This document shows, one piece after another, positions 25,863-34,645 of a stretch of 64,000 nt of DNA. The notes under the pieces are model-generated. The model was given only the letters and a program-made list of their open reading frames with translations, was not told the origin of the DNA and did no database searches. Position numbers and translations under genes: made by a program. Source of the DNA: Saxibacter everestensis (GTDB taxonomy: Bacteria > Actinomycetota > Actinomycetes > Actinomycetales > Brevibacteriaceae); the NCBI RefSeq assembly GCF_025787225.1, contig NZ_CP090958.1, forward strand, positions 3,520,550 to 3,584,549. Direction: 5' to 3'. Within the stretch, counting starts at the first letter, position 1. Every line of letters begins with the position of its first letter.

Positions 25863-27461
25863 TCATCCTCCGATGCTGAGTCCGCCCAGAATCGACCCCA
25901 GGTTAAGCGAGTACTGGAAAAGCCGGGAACAGCTTTCCGCGTGCCAGACCCGAAGCCGCCGATTGAGATTACCGGCGAGTAACGGCCCGATCAGGTAGAG
26001 GCCCTCGGCGCATTCGAACTCCTCATTGACCGAGAATCCCCGCCGGGAGCCGGTCGGCACGCATACCCCGCTCGCCATCAGGCTTTGGATCAATGTCGAG
26101 GATGTCTCACCGAGGTCCTGGAATCCCGTGCAATTTATCACCGCCGCCAGTTGAGCGGGGTGCTGCTCCTTTTCATCCGAAATACTGCATTCAGCAAGCG
26201 GACGGCGATCACCCGGGGGTCGGTCGTCGCAGTACCAAAAACTGATACCGCCTTTGTCGCCGGCCGCTGCCCGAATGAACTTCCCGGCAATGAATTCGAT
26301 CCGGCCCTCCGAAATCAGTCTGGTCGCCAGTTCACTGTATTCCCCGCCGGCCCGGCGCTGGATTCTGCCGATCGCCTCGCCGTATGTGGTGACGAACTTC
26401 CGTTGCTCGGCCTGACTCAAGCCGTCCACCAGGGACATCAGCAGGGCCGAGATCGTCGCGACAGTATCACCCCGGGTGAATCCCTGCGATTTCGCCAGCG
26501 CCACATCCTGCTGCACGGCCTGGTAGATATCCCGCGCCCGATAGTCGGGCGCCAGTGTACGGATGTAGCGGGGTTCGAAGCCGCGTTCAGTGCTCTTGTT
26601 TCGAGCCTCAGTCCAGTGGTCCGGTGCGCCGCTAGGGGAAATGACGTAAACCGTGTCGAGCTCCTCCGCCAGAGTGCTGTTGCTGAACAGGTTGTACACC
26701 ACCTCCAGGGCGCTCGCGTTGGAACCCACCAGCAGCACGTTCCGCGGGACGGTCGCCGGCAACGACTGAAATGTCGTCAGCAGCCGACGCGTGGTTTCGT
26801 CGAGGCACGGGTCGTGGCTGTCGGCGATCAGGCAGGCTCCGGCAACCGAATCGGCCGGCGCCGCAAGTTGTCGTTTGGGCGGGCTTCCGACGGCGAGGAT
26901 CACCTTCGCCGTTTCAATCCGGAGTTCGGCGTCGTCGGCTGTCCGCGCCTGCACAAAGTACGAGTCGCGCAGCTTCTGCACTGAAAGTACCTCGGCGGTC
27001 AGCAGATCACAGCTGAGTAGTCCCCTCCCGCTCGCCTCGGCGATTGCCGACTTGGCCCTGTTGGCTAGGAAATCGCCGAAAACGTGGCGTGGGATATACA
27101 GGTTCTCCCAGTCGCCCGTCCGGATAGCGGCGGAGTTTTTGTCCAGCCATCGCTGGGCAAGGCAGCCACCGCGCAGGCGAAACTCATCGAAGACGTGGTC
27201 GCGATTGAGATCTAGCCAGCCGGTGAACCGTTCCAGCTCGCCGGGCGGCAGAAACTCCTTCAGCGGGCTGATGATGAGTGACCCGATTCCAGATCTCGAA
27301 CCGTAGGCGACTCCGGTCCAGAAATCCCCGCTCTTTTCCACTACCAGCACCCGCGACTCGCGGCACCGCACTCGTTGGCGCAGTGAATCGGCATAGTGGA
27401 TCAGGGTATAGGTGCTGGACACGCCGGAACCGACGAAAACCACGTCATAGCTGCGCTGCAC
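25863..27461 (-). CDS. FAD/NAD(P)-binding protein (NAD_binding_9-like)
   Basis: A 532-residue flavoprotein of the FAD-NAD(P)-binding type. It has an N-terminal Rossmann strand DVVFVGSGVSSTYTLIHYA (GxGxxS), VLVVEKSGDFWTGVAYGS, SPLKEFLP, PRHVFGDFLANRAK, a second nucleotide site NVLLVGSNASALEVVYNL and VINCTGFQDLGETSS near the end. Relatives resemble lysine/ornithine N-monooxygenases, but the reaction is unknown. The start is GTG 27461 with only a weak ribosome site. It stands alone between the LuxR regulator and the glycoside hydrolase operon. A role in making or tailoring a sugar or a secreted metabolite is only a guess. Confidence 0.7.
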   Translation of the reverse strand: MQRSYDVVFVGSGVSSTYTLIHYADSLRQRVRCRESRVLVVEKSGDFWTGVAYGSRSGIGSLIISPLKEFLPPGELERFTGWLDLNRDHVFDEFRLRGGCLAQRWLDKNSAAIRTGDWENLYIPRHVFGDFLANRAKSAIAEASGRGLLSCDLLTAEVLSVQKLRDSYFVQARTADDAELRIETAKVILAVGSPPKRQLAAPADSVAGACLIADSHDPCLDETTRRLLTTFQSLPATVPRNVLLVGSNASALEVVYNLFSNSTLAEELDTVYVISPSGAPDHWTEARNKSTERGFEPRYIRTLAPDYRARDIYQAVQQDVALAKSQGFTRGDTVATISALLMSLVDGLSQAEQRKFVTTYGEAIGRIQRRAGGEYSELATRLISEGRIEFIAGKFIRAAAGDKGGISFWYCDDRPPGDRRPLAECSISDEKEQHPAQLAAVINCTGFQDLGETSSTLIQSLMASGVCVPTGSRRGFSVNEEFECAEGLYLIGPLLAGNLNRRLRVWHAESCSRLFQYSLNLGSILGGLSIGG

Positions 27462-27565
27462 CAGGTCCGATACCGACGCTTGAGTGTAGATGCTGGTCTG
27501 ATTACTGAAAATCGTTCCACCGCCTTAATCGATGAGCCGGAGCTGACGTTTCAGGGTCCATCGGA

Positions 27566-28720
27566 TCAGTCCCGCATTGCGGCCATGATCCGGTCGAACC
27601 CGGCCTTCGGCGACCGGTCGATATGGATGACGCCGAACGCATTCAGGCCATCGGGGTCTTTGCCGTCCCGCCACTGATAGATCAGGATCGCCATCGGTTC
27701 AGCCTCCTTGAGCGCCTCTACCGCGGCGGCCACGTATCTTCCCTGGTCGGCTTCGCTCCAGCAACCCCGACAGGTCTGCAGCCCCACCTCCGCGACGATC
27801 ACCGGCTTGTCATAACGCTGACTGATCCGCTCGACGCGGCTGGTCAGACCCTCGATGTCGGTAGTATCGTCGGCCGGGTACACGTCGACGGCGATGACGT
27901 CCAAGGTGGCGGAGATGGCATCGAAGAATGTGTTCCAATCCGCCTCCATCGCGTCATCGACGGGCCAGCCGCTCGTGTTGGTGGTTACCAAGGTCTCTGG
28001 GCTGGCCTCCTTGATCGCCGTCCGTCCGATCTGCAACATCGCCTTCAGCTGCGCCAGATACTCCGGAGTCATCGACTTCAACTGCTGATCGGTGCGGAAG
28101 TGCGAGCCGTCGACCTCGTTGTAGAGCTGCCAGACCGATACCCTCGGTGCGTAGCGGCGAGCCAGCGTCGTCCAGTACTCACGCATCGAGGTTCGGTACG
28201 CCTCAGCGGTGCCAGCCGCGTTCTGCCCGTCCGCGGTGGTCAGAAAGACCCTCAGTCCCTTCTGCCGGGCATAGGCGATGGCTTCATCGAAGACCTTCAG
28301 CCTGGACTCGTCCCAGACGAGGTGGCCATCATCTCCGCTCACCCGGGCCACTTGCCAGCCGATGATCCCGAAGCGAATCCACTGCTGGCCGTGCTCCACC
28401 AGGGCATCCACGTCTCGCTTGAAGCTCTCGATGTCATCGGCGGCACCGGGTCTGCTGTCCAGGGAGCCGGTGAAACCAAAGCCGATTCCGCTATCCAGAG
28501 GCGGCAATGCGTCGTTCACCGCCGGCGAGGCGCTGCTGGCTTGCTCCGGAGGCTGGCCGGGAGCACGGACGATGGACGCGGAACCGGTGAGAACGATCGC
28601 GCCGACCACGGCGAGGCCGGCAACCAGGTTCCGGATCCGCCTGCTTCTATCCCGTCCTAAGACGGCAGGGAGTAGCCGGCGGCGCTGCCTGGGAGGTCTG
28701 GGGTTCAGATGTTTCGTCAT
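27566..28720 (-). CDS. Membrane-anchored clan GH-A glycoside hydrolase
   Basis: A 384-residue exported enzyme. A basic N-tail and one hydrophobic span (NLVAGLAVVGAIVLTGSASI, about 32-51) anchor or export it. The catalytic (beta/alpha)8 domain has WIRFGIIGWQ, KGLRVFLTTADG, the acid/base glutamate in VSVWQLYNEVDGSHF, VIAVDVYPAD, and the nucleophile glutamate in KPVIVAEVGLQTC. This is the arrangement of GH5/39/53-like families. Encoded last in the flippase/GT2 operon, it likely trims or releases the matching polysaccharide outside the cell. ATG 28720 overlaps the GT2 stop as ATGA, which fixes the start. Confidence 0.82.
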   Translation of the reverse strand: MTKHLNPRPPRQRRRLLPAVLGRDRSRRIRNLVAGLAVVGAIVLTGSASIVRAPGQPPEQASSASPAVNDALPPLDSGIGFGFTGSLDSRPGAADDIESFKRDVDALVEHGQQWIRFGIIGWQVARVSGDDGHLVWDESRLKVFDEAIAYARQKGLRVFLTTADGQNAAGTAEAYRTSMREYWTTLARRYAPRVSVWQLYNEVDGSHFRTDQQLKSMTPEYLAQLKAMLQIGRTAIKEASPETLVTTNTSGWPVDDAMEADWNTFFDAISATLDVIAVDVYPADDTTDIEGLTSRVERISQRYDKPVIVAEVGLQTCRGCWSEADQGRYVAAAVEALKEAEPMAILIYQWRDGKDPDGLNAFGVIHIDRSPKAGFDRIMAAMRD

Positions 28721-29778
28721 CGTGGGGCTCCCACTCGCGTCCGCTTCATCGGCTGCCGCGGAGCAGACGCGCGTTGTTTGTAGTAACGGAAAAGTCGGCA
28801 GTGGATGGTCGGGGCAACCTTTGCCAGGGCCAGCGATCCGACAAGCACCAGCCTGCCGCTCGCCATCAGCCAACCCAGATCCGACCAGCAGATCCGGACC
28901 CGTACCCAGCGCGTCACTTCCGCGGCCAGGCCGCCAGGGTCCGAATGCGCTGCTGCCTTGTGGACCAGAGGCCAGTAAACCTGCCGGTAGGTGAAGACGC
29001 GCCGCAGTTGACGCGCCGCCCTGGGTGAGAACACATCGTCGATCACGGGGTAGATGGATTTGTGCAGGTCCGTCAGGTCCCAGACGCTGGACCGAAGGCA
29101 TCCCGTTGCCGAGTCGGAGCGAAGTGTGTACCGGTACAGGGGCCGGTTCACGTATGCCACGCGCTGGCAGTTGCGGAGCAGCTGCGCCATCGCAATCATG
29201 TCCGCATATGCGTTTCCGGTTGTCTTTCCGGTCGGCCCTGCCACGCCATTCCAGATCCGCCGGGCGATCAGCTTGTTGGTCTGGAAGCCGACCAGGTCTC
29301 CGCGCAAGAATCGCCGAAGGGCGTCTGCGCCGGTGCCGACCGGTCGCCTCGGCATTCGCTGGGGTAGCAGCTTGTCCCGGCCCGTCTGATCATGAACCGC
29401 CTGGATGTGCGAGATGGCCATCTGAGCCTCGTGCCTGGTTGCCGCCGCATGCAGCAGTTCAAGCATTTCCGGTACGGCCACATCGTCCGCATCGACGAAC
29501 CACATCCATCCGCCACGCGCTCGCCGCACTCCGGTGTCCATGGCGGCGCCGTAACCGAGGTTCCGCTCCCGGCTGACGATCTGTACCCGCGCCCGTTCGC
29601 TCGACGTCCGGGCACTCAGTGCCTTCCGGATGGCCGCCAGTGAGCCGTCCGTCGAGGCGTCGTCGACAACAAGCAGTTCGAAGTCGGTGAACGTCTGGCT
29701 CAGGACCGAGTCGAGCGCCCGGCCGACGTAGGATTCGGCGTTATAGACCGGCATTACGATGCTGACTTGAGGATTCAT
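28717..29778 (-). CDS. GT2-family glycosyltransferase
   Basis: A 353-residue GT-A enzyme. The N-terminal donor domain has VSIVMPVYNAESYVGRALDS, DFELLVVDDASTDGS, and the metal-binding DxD region WMWFVDADDVAVPEML. The C-terminal third is helical and basic and resembles that of the next upstream GT2, so the two are probably paralogues (both contain SDSATGCL/SNSITGSL, then an RDTIWDL-type block). It adds a sugar to the repeat unit. Upstream ATG spacing is 39 bases from the preceding stop. It overlaps the glycoside hydrolase start. Confidence 0.9.
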   Translation of the reverse strand: MNPQVSIVMPVYNAESYVGRALDSVLSQTFTDFELLVVDDASTDGSLAAIRKALSARTSSERARVQIVSRERNLGYGAAMDTGVRRARGGWMWFVDADDVAVPEMLELLHAAATRHEAQMAISHIQAVHDQTGRDKLLPQRMPRRPVGTGADALRRFLRGDLVGFQTNKLIARRIWNGVAGPTGKTTGNAYADMIAMAQLLRNCQRVAYVNRPLYRYTLRSDSATGCLRSSVWDLTDLHKSIYPVIDDVFSPRAARQLRRVFTYRQVYWPLVHKAAAHSDPGGLAAEVTRWVRVRICWSDLGWLMASGRLVLVGSLALAKVAPTIHCRLFRYYKQRASAPRQPMKRTRVGAPR

Positions 29779-29817
29779 AGTGGTTCTCCACCGCCTTCGT
29801 CGGTTCCGTGTACTCCA

Positions 29818-30813
29818 CTAACCCCGGGCTTTGTAGCTCCGGTAAAGCCGCCGGTGCAGGCCTGGGGACAGTTTGACCAGGCCAAGCACCACCAAGACCA
29901 TCGGCTTGCGGCGGACAGCGAACCACAGCAAGTTCCGCCAGAGCACGTGCTGCCGGACCCAGCGGGTCACTTCGCGGCCCAGCGGGGTGACGCGTGGCTC
30001 GGCGGCTGCCTTGTTCGCCATTTGCCAGAGCGCCCCATGCCGGAGGCGGCGGCGCAGCTCGGCGGCCTCTCGCGGCTCGACCTGGGCGTCGACGTACGGA
30101 TAGAGCTGCGTCACGGCCACCGGAAGATCCCAGATTGTGTCGCGCAGCGAGCCGGTAATCGAGTTGGACCGGATGGAGTAGTTGTACAGCGGCTCGGTGA
30201 GGTAACTGATCCGCTTGCTCCGGCAATACGCCTGGGTCATCACGAGCACATCGGAAAATGTGTTGGCCGAGGCGATCTGCAGGTCCTCGAACAGGTTTCG
30301 CCTGATCAACGCGTGCTGCGATGAGACCAGCTCCCCGCGGGCGAATCGCCGGACCGTCTCGGTGCCGGTGCTGACCCCGGACGGCGGCGCCCATTGCCGA
30401 AGCAGTCCGGTCCGGCCGGTGTCTTCGTCCACCGTTCGCTGCTGCGGAATCACCACCTGCGAGTCAGAGGTCAGTGCCGAATCCAGCAGCGCCTCAAGAG
30501 TCTGTGGTTCGATCGTGTCGTCCGAATCGACAAAGAAGACCCAGTCGCCTGTGGCTGCGGCAACGGCGGTCTCGGTAACGCCGTCATACCCTCTATTCCG
30601 CTCATGCCGGAGCAGTCTTATCCGTTGCCGCTCAGCCGCCGTCCTCGCCTCAAGGGCAGCGGCGATCGCGGCACTTGAGTCATCGGTCGAACCGTCATCG
30701 ACGATCAGCAGTTCGTAGTCAACGATGGTCTGGCCAAGTACCGAATTGATCGCCCGGGCAACGTGCTCCGATCCGTTGTACACCGCCATCACGACGGACA
30801 CAGCTGGACTCAT
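29818..30813 (-). CDS. GT2-family glycosyltransferase
   Basis: A 331-residue GT-A glycosyltransferase. It opens with VSVVMAVYNGSEHVARAINS, has DYELLIVDDGSTDDS and the DxD motif DWVFFVDSDDTIEP, and then YDGVTETAVAAATG for the acceptor side. It shares the C-terminal helical block (TRWVRQHVLWRNLLW...YRSYKARG) with its downstream paralogue. I use ATG 30813 because it overlaps the flippase stop as ATGA and starts directly with the conserved beta strand; upstream in-frame codons lie inside the flippase gene. Confidence 0.9.
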   Translation of the reverse strand: MSPAVSVVMAVYNGSEHVARAINSVLGQTIVDYELLIVDDGSTDDSSAAIAAALEARTAAERQRIRLLRHERNRGYDGVTETAVAAATGDWVFFVDSDDTIEPQTLEALLDSALTSDSQVVIPQQRTVDEDTGRTGLLRQWAPPSGVSTGTETVRRFARGELVSSQHALIRRNLFEDLQIASANTFSDVLVMTQAYCRSKRISYLTEPLYNYSIRSNSITGSLRDTIWDLPVAVTQLYPYVDAQVEPREAAELRRRLRHGALWQMANKAAAEPRVTPLGREVTRWVRQHVLWRNLLWFAVRRKPMVLVVLGLVKLSPGLHRRLYRSYKARG

Positions 30814-32132
30814 TGTTCCTCCTTCAAGGTCACGGCACCGGCTCCACTTGGTCGAGCTACTGGCCTGCGCCGGCTTCTGCGATAGGCCACGGCAAGCATG
30901 ACGGCCAGGCAGGTCTCGGTCCCGACGACGGCGCCTGCGGCTCCGATCCCGCCGAACATCGCGCAGCCGATCGGCAGGATAACCAGGTGGATGACGGCCG
31001 AGAGCGCCATAACGCGGGACAATGTCCCAAACTCGTTGCGAGCGACCAACACCAGGGTGAAGGTTGCCGCGAATCCGGTGATGCATAGCGCCACACCCAA
31101 CCACCGGGCGACCGGAACGGCATCGTCGAAACCGGCACCCAGGTACCAGGGAATCAGCCAGTGCGCTGTGCCGATCATTGTCAGCCCCGCGACGACGTAA
31201 CATCCCGCGAGCGCGACCATGATAGTGCGGCGCAGAGCGGAGTCATCGTGGCTGTCGTCGGTCTCCGTCGCAGTCATCCGGGGCAGCATCGCCTCCTGCA
31301 CGCCACTCAGTACGCCACGGGCAGCGTTGGACATTCGCTCTGCCGTGCCGAAGTACGCCACCTGCTGCATCGAGGAAAGCGCGCCGAGCGCCACGGCATT
31401 GGCCGCACCGATCACCATTGTGGCGAGCGAACTCACGAACAACGGGCTGCTTTCCCTGAGGGTGTTCCTGACCAGGACCAGGGAGGGCCGGTGGATCTGG
31501 GCCAGGCCAAGTCTGCGCAGATGCAGCCAGCAGAGGGTTGCGGCTATCACCATCGGGGCGAATTGCCAGAACATCGCCAGAGCGGTGTCCGAAGCCGATC
31601 GCACCGTCAGCAGCAGCCCGACCAGAGCAAGGAGCCGGGACACCGCGGTGAGCACCGCGAAAGTTTTCATCCGGCCGAGCCCCTGCAGCAGCCAGCTGGG
31701 GAACACCGCCTCACCAATCACCAGGGCCACGCCGATCAGGTACAGCGGCCAGTCGGCGCGGAGCTGCGGAATCAGGAAGATCAACGGCACGAGTAGCACC
31801 GAGCAGGCCGCCAGCAAAAGCAGTTTCGCACAAATCGTCGCGCCGACTATGTTCGCGCGCTCGGTCGCCGAGCGGGCCACCGAGACTGCACGCAGGGCGC
31901 TCATCCCGAAGCCGAAGTCGACGACGTAGATCACGACCTGGATGATTGCCATCGCGAAAATCAACCGGCCCAGATCATGCGAGCCCAGCAGTCGGCTGAG
32001 GAACGGGATCGAGACAATGGGGTAAATGAACGCGCTCAGGTGTCCCAGCGCCACCGCACCGGCGTCACCAGTCAGTCGGCCGAGCCCCACCCTGCGGGTG
32101 AACCCGCGCATCCTCGCCAGTTTCAAGTACAT
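30810..32132 (-). CDS. Wzx-type polysaccharide flippase
   Basis: A 440-residue protein with about 12 membrane spans and few charged loops, of the MATE-like/MOP polysaccharide exporter family. Typical features are the N-terminal GHLSAFIYPIVSIPFLSRLL helix, the conserved first-loop DLGRLIFAMAI, and GYP-like segments in the middle with PLYLIGVALVIGEAVFPSWL. It flips the lipid-linked repeat unit across the membrane. It is the first gene of the minus-strand half. A 24-bp perfect palindrome lies about 125 bases upstream. The start may be ATG 32132 or ATG 32111. Confidence 0.88.
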   Translation of the reverse strand: MYLKLARMRGFTRRVGLGRLTGDAGAVALGHLSAFIYPIVSIPFLSRLLGSHDLGRLIFAMAIIQVVIYVVDFGFGMSALRAVSVARSATERANIVGATICAKLLLLAACSVLLVPLIFLIPQLRADWPLYLIGVALVIGEAVFPSWLLQGLGRMKTFAVLTAVSRLLALVGLLLTVRSASDTALAMFWQFAPMVIAATLCWLHLRRLGLAQIHRPSLVLVRNTLRESSPLFVSSLATMVIGAANAVALGALSSMQQVAYFGTAERMSNAARGVLSGVQEAMLPRMTATETDDSHDDSALRRTIMVALAGCYVVAGLTMIGTAHWLIPWYLGAGFDDAVPVARWLGVALCITGFAATFTLVLVARNEFGTLSRVMALSAVIHLVILPIGCAMFGGIGAAGAVVGTETCLAVMLAVAYRRSRRRPVARPSGAGAVTLKEEQ

Positions 32133-32256
32133 CCCACCATCCAGAAGAATGGCACGCGAGTTTGCTCAGGTTACGGCTAGGAGCCGCATCCGTTGCCGAG
32201 CCGACCGCAGAGGCCGCCAGCCGGATCGGGGACAAACAACACGTGGAGTGCAATGT

Positions 32257-32280
32257 GTGTGCCGCAGTACTGCGGCACAC
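32257..32280. promoter_or_regulatory. 24-bp perfect palindrome upstream of the flippase operon
   Basis: Each half is GTGTGCCGCAGT and its exact complement, with no spacer. It lies in the only non-coding gap upstream of the flippase/GT2/hydrolase operon and has no T-tract, so a protein-binding site is more likely than a terminator. Confidence 0.65.
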
Positions 32281-32335
32281 TGTGAGGCTATTCCTTTGAC
32301 GCCTTGCCTTGGCCCGGGTGCGGGAAAGTATGTGG

Positions 32336-32360
32336 ATTCCCGCGGCGCCGCCGCGGGAAT
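32336..32360. other. GC-rich hairpin after the lipid kinase gene
   Basis: Arms ATTCCCGCGGC and GCCGCGGGAAT pair over 11 bp around a GCC loop, 57 bases after the kinase stop (minus strand). No T-run follows, so it could be a factor-dependent terminator or an mRNA-end stabiliser. Confidence 0.55.
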
Positions 32361-32416
32361 CATGTGGACACGTGTTGTCAGGAGCTGGCTGAGCCGCTCG
32401 TTCCGTGCGAGCTGGG

Positions 32417-33310
32417 TCAGGCCAGCGAGGTGATGCCGAGATGGCAGATGCCGATATTCACCTCGGTGCCTGCGTCGACCTTTTGTAGTTCGCCGTCGAT
32501 CTGGATGTCCATCGCCGACGTGGTCACGAACGAATAGTCCCGGGCCCGGGTGCCTTCGGTCAGTCCGCGAGTGACCGCCTTGAGCGCCGTGAGCAGCAAA
32601 CGGACTTTCTGACGGTGCGGGAAGGTGATCACCTCGAAGATTCCGTCATCCGGTTCGCCGCTGTCGCTCAGACTGGCGTACTTGGCCATCCGCGGGATGT
32701 TGGCGAATATCAGGCTGTCCAACCGAATCTGCCGGTGGTCCTGCTGAATCGTGAACGGTTTGAGCTCGCCGAACGTCCGGAAAGCTGAGACGAGTTCCTT
32801 GATCGGGCCCTTGTTGCCGGCCTCGATGCCCTGTGCCATGGCGGGCGTCAGACCAAGTCCGATATACGAGTGCGCCCAACGCGTCACCTTCTTCTGACCC
32901 GTGCCCAGCGTCATCTTCAGGACGTCTAGCTTTTTGGTGCGCCCGGCCAGTATCGAATCGATAAGCGGCTGCTCCGACGTGCTTTCGTCGTGGTCGTTGG
33001 CGTTGCCAGCCCCAAGCACCGCGGCGACAGCACCGGGATTGTTCGCCTGCATGATGCCTTCGATCACCTCGTTGTAACCGCCGTCGCCACTGACCGACAC
33101 GATGAGTGGCCTATCCACCCAGCCCGAACAGTCCCTGGCGATATCCCGCGCATGCCCTGCCCGTTCCGTGGCGTGGAGTGACACCGGGATCCCGGGCAGC
33201 TGGCTACTCAGCTGTTCACTGAGTTTGCGGGCATGTTCCTCGGCGTCGCCGCTGCTTTTCGGGTTGAAGACGATGTCAATGTGTTCGAACGGCAGATCAG
33301 TGGCCATCAT
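32417..33310 (-). CDS. Diacylglycerol kinase-family lipid kinase
   Basis: A 297-residue DAGK catalytic-domain protein. It shows HIDIVFNPKSSGDAEEHARK at the start, the ATP-binding signature SVSGDGGYNEVIEGI (family GGDGTxNEV), LGAGNANDHD in place of the usual GTGNDFA, and a C-terminal beta-sandwich with DIQIDGELQ. It probably phosphorylates a membrane lipid (diacylglycerol or a related alcohol) on the cytosolic face. Start ATG 33310 (or 33307) is chosen because upstream in-frame residues look non-coding. It lies downstream of the stress-protein genes on the same strand. Confidence 0.85.
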   Translation of the reverse strand: MMATDLPFEHIDIVFNPKSSGDAEEHARKLSEQLSSQLPGIPVSLHATERAGHARDIARDCSGWVDRPLIVSVSGDGGYNEVIEGIMQANNPGAVAAVLGAGNANDHDESTSEQPLIDSILAGRTKKLDVLKMTLGTGQKKVTRWAHSYIGLGLTPAMAQGIEAGNKGPIKELVSAFRTFGELKPFTIQQDHRQIRLDSLIFANIPRMAKYASLSDSGEPDDGIFEVITFPHRQKVRLLLTALKAVTRGLTEGTRARDYSFVTTSAMDIQIDGELQKVDAGTEVNIGICHLGITSLA

Positions 33311-33379
33311 GGCGAGTTCTTTCTCGAAAGGAGTGGACGGTGCGGCCACAGATAGTCTCTGCGGCCACACCGGTCGAAA

Positions 33380-33652
33380 TTAGCGACGGCTGCTGCCGGC
33401 TCGTCCGCGGATGAGCCCCCAAACGATCAGAACGATCAGTGAGCCGGCGAGCGCCAGCAGCCAGGTTTGCAGCGACCAGAACTCCTCGAGTCCTACGCCG
33501 AAGATCGCCGACCCGAGGAAGCCGCCGAGAAGCGCCCCGACAACTCCGAGGATCAGCGTGGCTATCCAGCCGCCGCCCTGCTTCCCTGGCAGGACAAGCT
33601 TGGCCAGTGCTCCGATGATAAGGCCAAGGATCAGGAATCCGATGATACTCAT
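33380..33652 (-). CDS. GlsB/YeaQ/YmgE-family stress membrane protein
   Basis: A 90-residue protein with three hydrophobic spans and the family signature: IIGFLILGLIIGALAKLVLP, then PGKQGGGWIATLILGVVGAL, GGFLGSAIFG and a last span ending in basic residues (WGLIRGRAG). Such 'transglycosylase-associated' small proteins are induced in general or cell-envelope stress; the molecular role is unknown. It lies between the CsbD-like gene and the lipid kinase, all on the minus strand. Confidence 0.9.
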   Translation of the reverse strand: MSIIGFLILGLIIGALAKLVLPGKQGGGWIATLILGVVGALLGGFLGSAIFGVGLEEFWSLQTWLLALAGSLIVLIVWGLIRGRAGSSRR

Positions 33653-33722
33653 GTAGCTAGTTCTCCTTATGGCTATCGGCTTGCCCGATAGGTTTGGTTT
33701 GCATACGCGGAAGGTAGCGAAA

Positions 33723-33748
33723 GAGGGTGACGCCGTGGCGCCACCCTC
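33723..33748 (-). terminator. Terminator-like hairpin after the csbD-like gene
   Basis: GAGGGTG...CACCCTC forms a stem that is continuous only when read on the minus strand (one pair is G-U there and A-C on the other strand), followed by TTTCGC. This suits the end of the stress operon. Confidence 0.6.
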
Positions 33749-33772
33749 AAGCTCACAGGATCAGGCTCAGGC

Positions 33773-33997
33773 TCAGGGCAATGGCGCGTTCTTGTCCGGG
33801 TCGTCGCGGCGAACCGCGTCCCGCACGTTTCCGGCTGCATCCTTGACGTTGTCCCCGGCCTGCTTCGCTTTTGCGCCGGCCTGGTCGGTTTGCCCGTCAC
33901 GCTTGAGCTCGTCGTTGTTTGTTGCCTTGCCGGCTGATTCTTTTGCCTTGCCGGCGACTTCTTCTGCCTTGTGTTTTGCCTTGTCCATGAAGCTCAT
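33773..33997 (-). CDS. CsbD-family small stress protein
   Basis: A 74-residue, very hydrophilic protein rich in Lys, Ala, Asp and Gly. It has the CsbD repeat-like pattern: MDKAKHKAEEVAGKAKESAG, ATNNDELKRDGQTDQ, then KAKQAGDNVKDAAGNVRDAV. CsbD proteins are general-stress (SigB-type) proteins with largely disordered structure. ATG 33997 follows AAGGGA and lies 14 bases after the AmaP stop, so it is the last gene of the Asp23 operon. Confidence 0.85.
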   Translation of the reverse strand: MSFMDKAKHKAEEVAGKAKESAGKATNNDELKRDGQTDQAGAKAKQAGDNVKDAAGNVRDAVRRDDPDKNAPLP

Positions 33998-34011
33998 TGC
34001 TGTGTTCCCTT

Positions 34012-34617
34012 CTAGAGAGTGACTGATCTTGCGTTCTTTCGACCGGCATCGACATCGATATGGATGCTGAGCCGCCGCAGCGGCGCCTCCAATGCCGTCG
34101 AGAGATCCTTGGTGATGTCGGTGCGAATCCGGTGGATGATGTCCTGAATATCCGCGCGCTCCGCCGCCGTCATCTTCACGGTCAGTTCCGCAGTCGTCGA
34201 GGTGCCACGCAGAACTGTCGATGCCCTGGATACTCCGGGCAGTCCCTCGATCTGCTCCTCGACCACTGTGTTGATCACACTCGGTGAACAGTTCGTGATG
34301 CCGTGCGAGGCGTCCGTCTGCAAGCGATACGCCTTCGCCTCGTTCTTCCTGGGGATCTGGGCGATGATCCAGACCAGTCCCAGGATCACCAGAACCACAC
34401 CGGCTAGGGCGAGCAGCACCGCGGCGATAGGTGAATCGAAGACCGTCGTCAGATCGGCGCCGACTACCCGGTCCTGGCCGGCGGCGAGACCGCGGACGCC
34501 GATAATTGCGGCAGCCTGTCCGCTCGCGACCAGAAGCCACAGCGCGCCGGCAATCAGAACGAGGAAGCCGAGAATGGCCAGCCAGGTCCGGTTCAATGCG
34601 CCAACGGTTTGCCGCAT
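34012..34617 (-). CDS. amaP: Alkaline-shock membrane anchor protein (AmaP-like)
   Basis: A 201-residue protein with two membrane spans (about 12-32 and 65-87) and a cytosolic C-terminal domain. Its fold order resembles Asp23 (INTVVEEQIEGLPGVSRAST, AELTVKMTAAERADIQDIIH, LRRLSIHIDVD). AmaP-type proteins tether Asp23 to the membrane in Gram-positive bacteria. ATG 34617 follows AAAGGAGG and gives the usual length. It lies in the Asp23 operon with a second two-span paralogue (DUF6286-like) just upstream. Confidence 0.85.
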   Translation of the reverse strand: MRQTVGALNRTWLAILGFLVLIAGALWLLVASGQAAAIIGVRGLAAGQDRVVGADLTTVFDSPIAAVLLALAGVVLVILGLVWIIAQIPRKNEAKAYRLQTDASHGITNCSPSVINTVVEEQIEGLPGVSRASTVLRGTSTTAELTVKMTAAERADIQDIIHRIRTDITKDLSTALEAPLRRLSIHIDVDAGRKNARSVTL

Positions 34618-34645
34618 GACGAGCCTCCTTTCAGGTCTGTCGTGG

